The translations under genes and the position numbers were made by a program. 64,000 bases of DNA, taken from positions 50,745 to 114,744 of the forward strand of contig CANQNF010000005.1 in the NCBI GenBank assembly GCA_947625125.1, read 5' to 3'. The notes below the pieces were generated by a model. It searched no databases and was not told the DNA's origin. It worked only from the letters and a program-made list of their open reading frames with translations. Below, piece by piece: positions 57,908 to 64,000 of this stretch. The DNA is from an uncultured Clostridia bacterium. Its GTDB lineage: Bacteria > Bacillota > Clostridia > Oscillospirales > Ruminococcaceae. The first letter of the stretch is position 1, and each line of letters opens with the position of its first letter.

Positions 57908-58255
57908 TTAAATTTCGTGATTCTGGTCTCTAATTTTGTTTGATTCTTCATGCAAAGTTCGGTTTATATTATCCGTGATTATTTGTAGTCGCTTGACTTC
58001 ATCACGTTTTTCGTGAAGCTCTTCATACAGTTCATTCTGCTGCGACGTCAATTTCTCAATCTCAGCTTGCAAAGTCTTATAGCTCGAAATTTTTGTTATA
58101 CCGTGTTCATTGAAATATCTCTGGGCAGACTCCATAATGATAAATTCTCTTTCGTGCATCTTATGGTATTTCGCCTTTGCCTTGTCAGACTTTAACGAAC
58201 GGTACTTAAGTTTTGCAAAATCACAAGACGAGTGAAATGCCAGAAACTGCAGCAC
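57908..58255 (-). pseudogene. C-terminal remnant of a mobilisation relaxase
   Basis: A 115-codon frame whose sequence matches the C-terminal helical part of MobA/MobL-type relaxases: KMHEREFIIMESAQRYFNEH, YKTLQAEIEKLTSQQNELYE, EVKRLQIITDNINRTL. The His-rich nicking domain and several hundred residues are missing, and no ribosome site precedes the first ATG. It shows that the serine recombinase once belonged to a mobilisable element that has since lost its transfer genes. Confidence 0.65.
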
Positions 58256-58403
58256 TGAATACTATTGACTTATTCTCCATCATCAGCCATAATTCATTTA
58301 TAATGTAAATAAAAATTTGTTGAGAAAAAAGTTTTTTATATTATTCAAAAATGCAGTTTAAGTTGTCTAAAATGATCAAAAAATACAGCGGGAGATTTAA
58401 CAT

Positions 58404-58925
58404 GTGAAAACTATCGTAATCTACAACTCGCAAACAGGCTTTGCAAAGCGTTATGCCGAATGGATAGCGGAAGCGGCCGGAGCAGATTGCCTTGAATTAT
58501 CAGCTGCAAAAAAGGCAGATTTGTTCCCATATGAAGCGATTGTTTTCGGCGGTTGGGCGTGTGCAGGCAGCATAAGTAAAATTAAATGGTTTAAGGAAAA
58601 TCTGGATAAATGGGCAGGCAAAAAGCTGATTGCATTTTGCGTGGGAGCAAGTCCTATTGAAAACCCAGAAATTGACATAGCGCTCAAGCGGGTTTTTAAC
58701 GAATCCGAGCAGGAAAAAGTAACGGTCTTTTACTGTCCGGGAGGCTTCAATTATGAAAAAATGTCCGCGGCCTCTAAACTGATGATGAAAATGTTTATCA
58801 AGGCGCTTGAGGCCAAAAAGGATAAGACCGAGGACGATGAAATAACGATAAAAACGCTTTCATCGTCTTATGACATTTCGGACAAAAAGTACATCGATCC
58901 GATTTTGGAATGTCCGAAAGAATAG
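58404..58925 (+). CDS. Flavodoxin-domain protein
   Basis: A 173-residue protein that starts with GTG at 58404, 7 bases after GGGAG. The FMN phosphate loop (YNSQTGFAKRYAEWIAEAAG), the central GGWACAGSISKIKWFKEN and the AFCVGASP strand are typical of Flavodoxin_5-like folds such as protoporphyrinogen-oxidase relatives. The C-terminal 45 residues are Lys/Asp-rich. It probably transfers electrons as an FMN protein; the partner is unknown. It is A/T-richer than the bulk and lies just outside the mobile-element remnant. Confidence 0.87.
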   Translation: MKTIVIYNSQTGFAKRYAEWIAEAAGADCLELSAAKKADLFPYEAIVFGGWACAGSISKIKWFKENLDKWAGKKLIAFCVGASPIENPEIDIALKRVFNESEQEKVTVFYCPGGFNYEKMSAASKLMMKMFIKALEAKKDKTEDDEITIKTLSSSYDISDKKYIDPILECPKE

Positions 58926-58952
58926 CTGTCGACTGTTATGGTGTGATATATG

Positions 58953-58998
58953 AAATCCTCGCGCTCTGCCTTGATGATAGAGCGCGAGGATTTTAATA
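58953..58998 (+). terminator. Terminator after the flavodoxin gene
   Basis: ATCCTCGCGCTCT (58955-58967) is fully complementary to AGAGCGCGAGGAT (58979-58991), followed by T residues. Confidence 0.88.
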
Positions 58999-59004
58999 TA
59001 ACTT

Positions 59005-59437
59005 CTTAGGGTTTGGGGAAGGCTACTCCCCAACAAGATTCAGCACAGCCAAAATTGAGCATAATGCAAGCCGGTTTTGCTGCTCACACTTCGCGGTCAT
59101 AAACGCCCATAAGACAAGCTGATTTTGCAGCCAATCAACCGTCCGCAGGACGCTCTCTTGGGCAAAACCCCGCGTGTCTCGCCTTGTGCTTACATACAAA
59201 ACCCCGCGCGCATACGCGAAATTTGCTCCCGCGGGAGAATCTTGCTCTATAAAATCTGCTTTTCCCCCGGCCTCATTTCCCTTTACCCCCAATACCGCTG
59301 AAAGATTCAGAATTTTCGGGATCTCGCGTTTTTTCCATTTAACATGGTCGCATTGCAATCAAAAAGCAGCAAATCTTTTTTAGACTTGCTGCTTCAAAGT
59401 GCCTAATTTTGATGCCGATCAATTCTCAAATGCTGAT
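59005..59437. other. Region of doubtful coding content
   Basis: A minus-strand frame (59023-59358, 111 codons) is open but has no ribosome site. Its translation (AYARGVLYVSTRRDTRGFAQ, then a run of Leu, Ala and Cys) looks like translated repeat or leader DNA, not a protein domain. A hairpin TTGGGGA...TCCCCAA lies at its 3' end near 59013-59035, and an A/T-rich stretch follows to 59437. It may be a dispersed intergenic element. Confidence 0.25.
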
Positions 59438-61147
59438 TTATTCAATCGCATCAGTCCTATAAACAAACTTCACCTGACCGTCCGTATCTTCGCTTGCGCC
59501 TGCAAAATTCTTATAGCGCAGCGACACGTCCTTAGTCGCGCGGAATCTGCTCATAAGCCCGTCGAGATTGCCGCCAACAGCGTCCACGAGTTTTTGAATT
59601 CCCTGCTCATTGAATTCATTCAGCCCGTCGGAAAGCTGCATCGAGCCGTCTCGGAGTTGGCTGATGCCGTCCGCCAGAGCCGGCGTTGCATTTTTCAGGC
59701 CGAGTATACCTTTGCTCAGCTCCGAAGCTCCTGCGGAAAGCTGAGAAGCGCCTGATTTCAGGTTATCCGTTCCCGCCTTTAAAGCATTTGCACCTGCTGC
59801 CGCGTCGGCAACGCCTGACGTATAGCTTTGCAGACCGAGATAAAAAGTGTTGTAACTGTCAAGGGAGGATTTAAGCGCGACAATCGGCTTTGCTGCTTCC
59901 GAGGTACTCCCGCCTGATTTTGCGATAACGCCGTCAAGAATCTGCCCATAGTTTTCAGCCGTCAGGGTCGGGACTTCAAGTCCTGCGGCGGCAAGTTGAG
60001 AGTTTGCCGACGCTAAAAGCGTGTCAAATACCTGTTTCGCGCCGCCGTTTAATACGTCGTTACTTGCGGTCAGGGTATTCAGTCCCTCGCTCAGCTGCTC
60101 AGCGCCTGCCTGAAGCTCTCCGGCGCCGGAATCAAGGCTTTCGGCGCCGCTTTTAAGATTATCCGACCCGTCAGCAAGCTGATCTATACCCGCCGCCAGA
60201 TCGCCTGATTTTTCAAGCAATTCGTTGAGTCCGTCATAAAGCTGCGAAGAGCCGTCCAAAAGCTGAGCCATAGCGCTCGGCAGCTGTTTCATTGAATCGC
60301 TCAACTTGGTTATTGAACCGAATTTGTCCGTATCAAGACTGTTGAAAAGCTCGTTTGTAGCAACGGTCACGGTATTGCCGAGTTTAAAGCCCTTTGCGTC
60401 TGCGGATATTTCGACATAATCGGGAATTTTCAGCTTATCTTCGGATATTGCAAGATTTTCCTTAAGTCCCGGGAAAGCCGTTCCGATAACGACGGTGCGC
60501 CCGCCGTCGTTTATGAGTTTGCCGTTAGTAACAGTTACATTTGCGAACACATCGTCGTCTAAGATAACGCAGCTCAGCATCGCAAACGGGACATAGATTT
60601 TTTCCTGCTTGCCGTCGATCTCCACGGTTTCATACTGCTTGTTTTTATAGTCAAAGCGAATCGTAACCCTGCCGCTCTTTCCGGCCAGATCGTTTGCCGA
60701 GATCGGCACTCCGTCGAGCGTATATGTAACGTTCATGTCAACCGGGAGAGCTTTTTCGGTGCTGCCCTGATAGTAAATATCGCCGCCCTCGGCGTTCCAG
60801 ATCATCTCGCCGCCGTTTACGGAATACGACTCATCGCCCTTGACATTTTCTATATCCGTAAGCTCCGATTTATCGCTCAGCGTATCGCTGCCGAGGGAGT
60901 TTCTGAGCCAATCGCTGACAATGATTTTTTTAGCCGAGCCGTCGGCGCCAGCAAGAACATAAACGGTCTCGTCTTTGGATATGTCGGCGCTCGCTTCATC
61001 TTCGGCGACGACAGTTTCGGCTGCGGTTTCTTTATTTTCGGCTTCATCTCCGTCGGAATTCATGGCGAAAGCAGTCGCCGTTATGCCGCTCGCCGCCAAA
61101 ATCACACAAAGGCAGAGCGCGATGATTTTCATAGAAATTTTTTTCAT
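59438..61147 (-). CDS. YhgE/Pip-like exported protein with repeated helical region, MMPL partner
   Basis: A 569-residue exported protein: signal peptide (about 1-28), acidic linker, a beta-rich domain (about 60-270), and a long helical region of hendecad-like repeats (QLLDGSSQLYDGLNELLEKS, LSEGLNTL, LKAGTDNLKSGASQLSAG) typical of YhgE/Pip and MMPL-associated proteins. ATG at 61147 overlaps the MMPL stop as ATGA, and AGGAGG precedes it. The repeats could form a rod across the wall, attached to the transporter. It has no C-terminal membrane helices, unlike full YhgE. Confidence 0.8.
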   Translation of the reverse strand: MKKISMKIIALCLCVILAASGITATAFAMNSDGDEAENKETAAETVVAEDEASADISKDETVYVLAGADGSAKKIIVSDWLRNSLGSDTLSDKSELTDIENVKGDESYSVNGGEMIWNAEGGDIYYQGSTEKALPVDMNVTYTLDGVPISANDLAGKSGRVTIRFDYKNKQYETVEIDGKQEKIYVPFAMLSCVILDDDVFANVTVTNGKLINDGGRTVVIGTAFPGLKENLAISEDKLKIPDYVEISADAKGFKLGNTVTVATNELFNSLDTDKFGSITKLSDSMKQLPSAMAQLLDGSSQLYDGLNELLEKSGDLAAGIDQLADGSDNLKSGAESLDSGAGELQAGAEQLSEGLNTLTASNDVLNGGAKQVFDTLLASANSQLAAAGLEVPTLTAENYGQILDGVIAKSGGSTSEAAKPIVALKSSLDSYNTFYLGLQSYTSGVADAAAGANALKAGTDNLKSGASQLSAGASELSKGILGLKNATPALADGISQLRDGSMQLSDGLNEFNEQGIQKLVDAVGGNLDGLMSRFRATKDVSLRYKNFAGASEDTDGQVKFVYRTDAIE

Positions 61148-63240
61148 TTCAAAACTACCTCCTGTTCGGTATTGTTTTTCTTTTTCATTCCGAGCGTGGT
61201 CGCGCAAATGACCCTGTCAAGCAGCATAAGAAGCGCGGGAAGGATCAAAATCACGCAGAGCATACTGACTAACGCGCCGCGGGCAAGAAGCATGCAAATC
61301 GAGCTTATCATGTCGATTTTTGAGTAGAGCGCAACGCCGAATGTGGCGGCGAACAGTCCCATGCCCGAAACGATTATGGAGGGAATCGACGACGCGAGCG
61401 CGGTCGTTACCGCTTCTTTCTTATCCGCTCCGCGTGAGCGTTCCGACTTGTACCTTGTAGTCATCAAAATAGCGTAGTCCACGGTCGCGCCAAGCTGGAT
61501 AGTGCTTATACATATCGGCGCGATAAACGGCAGGCTTTGCCCGAGGTAATGCGGAAGCCCGAGGTTAATGAAAATCGCGAGTTCAATAACGGAAATCAGA
61601 ATAAACGGCAGAGAAACGCTGCGTTCCACCAAGGCGATGATGAGAAAAATCGCGACGATTGAAATCGCGTTGACGACCTCAAAATCGTGTGAGGTGACGT
61701 CTATCATATCCTTCATGCAGGGCGCTTCTCCGATGAGCATTCCCGTCGGGTCGTATTTTTTCAGAATGACGTTTAAAGATTCAATTTGCGCGCCGACTTC
61801 GTCGCTTGCCACGGGATATTCGGAGTTAAGAAGCCAAAGCTCCCATTTGTCGCTCTTCAAAAGACCGGTAACCGATTCGGGCAGTATCTCCTCCGGAACA
61901 CGCGGGCCGATAACCGATTCAAGTCCCAGCACATATTTTACGCCGTCCACCTGCTCCATTTCGTCCGTCATTTCCCGAACGGATTTGGGCGAAAGATTTT
62001 TGTCGATAAGGAGCATGTGCGTCGAGGCAATGTCAAAATCCTCCGACAGCTTGCTGTTTGCAATCACATATTCCATATCGTCGGGCAGGGACTTTGCCAG
62101 ATTGTAATATGTTTCGTCGTTGGTTTTGTTATATCCGTAAAGCGCGGGCGGAATAAGCAGAACAAACAGACAGAGAAAAATCGGGAAAACCTTTACCGTA
62201 CCGCCTGCAAACCGGCGCATATTCGGAATGAGCGAGCGGTGTTTTGCCTTCTGAAGCGGTTTATCCAGTATAAGTATCATAGCCGGCAAAACGGTCACGC
62301 AGCCAAGTACCCCCAAAATAACGCCTTTCGCCATCACGATTCCGAGGTCGCGGCCGAGGGTGAAGGACATAAAGCAAAGGGCGATAAATCCCGCGACGGT
62401 AGTTACTGAGCTTCCGACGATGGAAGTCAGCGTTTTTTGAATCGCGCTCGCCATAGCTTCCCTGCGGTCGGTTTGTTTGGTAAGCTGTTCATTGTAGCTG
62501 TGCCATAAAAAGATGGAATAATCCATAGTTACGGCAAGCTGCAAAACGGCGGAAAGCGCCTTTGTGATATATGAAATCTCTCCAAGGAAATAATTGCTGC
62601 CGAGATTTATTAAGATCATCATGCCGATGCTCAGAAGAAATACAAACGGCGTAAGCCAGTTGTCCAAAAGAAGCAGCATGACTAAAAGCGCGAGCGCGAC
62701 TGCAATTCCAACATAGATAGGCTCTTCCCGCTCACAAAGGTCTTTTAAATCCACCACCATTGCGGTAAGCCCCGACAGGAAACACTGTTTTCCCGCGATT
62801 TCGCGAATCTGACGCACCGCGTCCATGGTGACGTCGGAGGATGTGGAGCCGTCAAAGAACAGAGCCATCATGGTGGCATTTTCCGTATTGAATTCTTTAT
62901 AGATCTTGTCGGGCAGCAGCTCCATCGGCACGGAAATATCTGCAAAAGAGTCGTACCACAGGACGGTATCCACATGATCGACCTCAGAGATTTGCTCTTT
63001 CAGAGCCGCGACGTCCTTTTCCGGCATATCTTCCACAATTAAAAACGCGAAAGCGCCCTTGTCAAAGTCCTCTAAGAGCTCGTTTTGCCCGATGACGGTT
63101 TCCATATCCTCGGGCAGATATGTAAGCATATCATAGTTGATCCGCGTTCCCATAATCCCCAAAACCGAGGGGATCATGAGTAAAAGTGCCAAAATCAGAA
63201 TCGGTATTCTGAATTTTACGACCGCTTTTGAAAATTTCAT
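61144..63240 (-). CDS. MMPL/RND-family membrane transporter
   Basis: A 698-residue transporter with 12 predicted helices in two halves, each with a large extracellular loop. RND features: NMDYSIFLWHSYNEQ-type segment in the first half (VTMDYSIFLW) and ATVDYAILMTTRYKSERSRG in the second, with Asp residues in helices 4 and 10. MMPL proteins export lipids or lipopeptides, or drugs. The ATG at 63240 follows GGAAAGG. The gene lies between DUF308 and YhgE-like genes with 4-base spacing and overlap, so the three form one unit. The substrate is unknown. Confidence 0.92.
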   Translation of the reverse strand: MKFSKAVVKFRIPILILALLLMIPSVLGIMGTRINYDMLTYLPEDMETVIGQNELLEDFDKGAFAFLIVEDMPEKDVAALKEQISEVDHVDTVLWYDSFADISVPMELLPDKIYKEFNTENATMMALFFDGSTSSDVTMDAVRQIREIAGKQCFLSGLTAMVVDLKDLCEREEPIYVGIAVALALLVMLLLLDNWLTPFVFLLSIGMMILINLGSNYFLGEISYITKALSAVLQLAVTMDYSIFLWHSYNEQLTKQTDRREAMASAIQKTLTSIVGSSVTTVAGFIALCFMSFTLGRDLGIVMAKGVILGVLGCVTVLPAMILILDKPLQKAKHRSLIPNMRRFAGGTVKVFPIFLCLFVLLIPPALYGYNKTNDETYYNLAKSLPDDMEYVIANSKLSEDFDIASTHMLLIDKNLSPKSVREMTDEMEQVDGVKYVLGLESVIGPRVPEEILPESVTGLLKSDKWELWLLNSEYPVASDEVGAQIESLNVILKKYDPTGMLIGEAPCMKDMIDVTSHDFEVVNAISIVAIFLIIALVERSVSLPFILISVIELAIFINLGLPHYLGQSLPFIAPICISTIQLGATVDYAILMTTRYKSERSRGADKKEAVTTALASSIPSIIVSGMGLFAATFGVALYSKIDMISSICMLLARGALVSMLCVILILPALLMLLDRVICATTLGMKKKNNTEQEVVLK

Positions 63241-63244
63241 GCTT

Positions 63245-63859
63245 TCACCTTTCCTTTCCGTCAAAGTCAATGTCAATGATGTCCGTTTCAATAACGTCGG
63301 GCGCCTGATTTTTGACAATTAAAACGGTGCTGATAACCGTAGACAGGTTCAGAACGCCCTCCGAAAGAAGCGTGAGCCCGAGTATAACGGTCATCAGCTC
63401 GGAGCCTGTCGCCGAATCAAAAATCAGGAATACTCCGATCACGCCTGTCACTATCGCAAGAGCTAAAATCAGCCACCAGCTTTTTATGCCGAACTGTTTT
63501 GAATCGAGAGCTATCCGAATTTTGAACAGTCCGTCAAGCAGAATGGAAATGCCGATGGCGACGCAGATAAACGCCATCAGGTTCTCGGGATTAAACAGGA
63601 CTATCACCCCAAGAATCATCATCAGTATTCCGAATTCCAGATCAAACTGAAACGCCAATCGGTACAGGTCCTTTGAAAAATATCCGATCAGTCTGACAAT
63701 GCCGAAGAGGATCATCGAGATACCGATACAAATGCCGATAATTTTCGTCGAAATTTCGGGTATAGCGATAAACAAAACGCCTGCCAAGCAAAACAGGACG
63801 GACATAACGATGTATCCGATCTTAGCAATTCTCATCGGCGTTACCGAGCGCATCTTCAT
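63245..63859 (-). CDS. DUF308/HdeD-family membrane protein
   Basis: A 204-residue protein with six membrane helices in three pairs (SVLFCLAGVLFIAIPEIS, FGILMMILGVIVLFNPENL, LALAIVTGVIGVFLIFDS), each ending in the family pattern of Pro or Asp after a helix. The C-terminus is acidic (DVIETDIIDIDFDGKER). DUF308 proteins such as HdeD are linked to acid stress in enterobacteria, but their molecular role is unclear. AAAGGAGG precedes the ATG. It opens the operon with the MMPL and YhgE-like genes; a TATAAT lies near 63891 on the minus strand. Confidence 0.88.
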   Translation of the reverse strand: MKMRSVTPMRIAKIGYIVMSVLFCLAGVLFIAIPEISTKIIGICIGISMILFGIVRLIGYFSKDLYRLAFQFDLEFGILMMILGVIVLFNPENLMAFICVAIGISILLDGLFKIRIALDSKQFGIKSWWLILALAIVTGVIGVFLIFDSATGSELMTVILGLTLLSEGVLNLSTVISTVLIVKNQAPDVIETDIIDIDFDGKER

Positions 63860-63927
63860 ACAAAAGCCTCCTTTGCTCGTTTGTTTATATTATATCCCCC
63901 GCGTTTTGATTTGCATACGGACAAAAT

Positions 63928-64000
63928 CAAAACCACCACTGAAGTGGTGGTTTGCATTACCCCTAAAAGGGGTTATTACTGGCTCGCCCCCGTAAGGGGG
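63928..64000. mobile_element. Possible end of an IS200/IS605-type element, cut by the window edge
   Basis: Three hairpins in a row: AAACCACCAC (63930-63939) with GTGGTGGTTT (63944-63953); ACCCC (63959-63963) with GGGGT (63969-63973); CCCCC (63987-63991) with GGGGG (63996-64000). Subterminal hairpins like these are usual at ends of single-strand transposons. No transposase is in view. Confidence 0.4.

Noticed and set aside
57908..58255. Intact small regulatory protein
   Set aside because: The sequence matches only the helical tail of relaxases and lacks a ribosome site, so a remnant is the better reading.
59023..59358. 111-codon minus-strand frame as a gene
   Set aside because: No ribosome site, no domain, odd composition; kept only as a region of doubtful coding content.

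Overview
The window looks like chromosomal DNA of a Gram-positive, hemicellulose-degrading member of the Clostridia, most likely an Oscillospiraceae/Ruminococcaceae gut bacterium. The evidence is a T-box leader before hisS-aspS, the ylxM-ffh-rpsP-khpA-rimM-trmD order, an HPr with both His15 and Ser46, FtsEX with an M23 partner, many Sec lipoproteins with AGGAGG ribosome sites, and TTGACA-N17-TATAAT promoters. This placement is inference; there is no rRNA in the window.

Layout. 1-7.2 kb: two divergent hybrid histidine kinases, an orphan solute-binding lipoprotein and a small Cys-rich protein. 7.3-11 kb: a beta-CASP nuclease, a 112-bp structured tandem repeat and a GH43 lipoprotein. 11-15 kb: an Rnf-like rnfD-E-A membrane module whose expected cofactor ligands are mostly gone, followed by an anchored GH-like protein. 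15-17 kb: rpe and an SDR. 17-20.8 kb: an AraC regulator, an SGNH esterase and a GH26 mannanase. 20.9-27.5 kb: PucR regulator, ftsE, ftsX, an M23 hydrolase, an S41 protein lacking its catalytic Ser and Lys, and a lipoprotein. 27.8-36.2 kb: housekeeping genes (ptsH with a structured leader, the trmD-to-ylxM group, aspS, hisS, mgsA). 36.4-42 kb: an ECF sigma/anti-sigma pair, a lipoprotein, CPBP protease, ppa, AraC, and three GC-rich cloverleaf-like repeats. 42-45 kb: a membrane MerR regulator, a MutS-like ATPase and a membrane protein in one operon. 45-49 kb: ybaK, a methyltransferase, an RHH regulator, small membrane proteins and a ZIP transporter. 49-55.4 kb: GH30, phosphohexomutase, zinc-ribbon protein and luxS in series, a DUF2975/HTH pair and a GH27 alpha-galactosidase. 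55.4-58.3 kb: a palindrome-rich stretch and a decayed element with a large serine recombinase. 58.4-64 kb: a flavodoxin, a DUF308-MMPL-YhgE-like operon, and hairpins resembling an IS200/IS605 end at the right edge.

How it works together. Exported GH43, GH26, SGNH and GH30 enzymes would cut xylan, arabinan and acetylated mannan outside the cell. The cytoplasmic GH27 and hexomutase would process imported oligosaccharides. AraC regulators and two-component kinases would sense the sugars. The most unusual loci are the cofactor-poor Rnf-like module (11.1-14.9 kb), the MerR/MutS-like/membrane operon (42.0-45.0 kb), the FtsEX operon with an inactive S41 protein (22.3-27.5 kb), and the cloverleaf repeat family (36.5, 38.5 and 41.8 kb).
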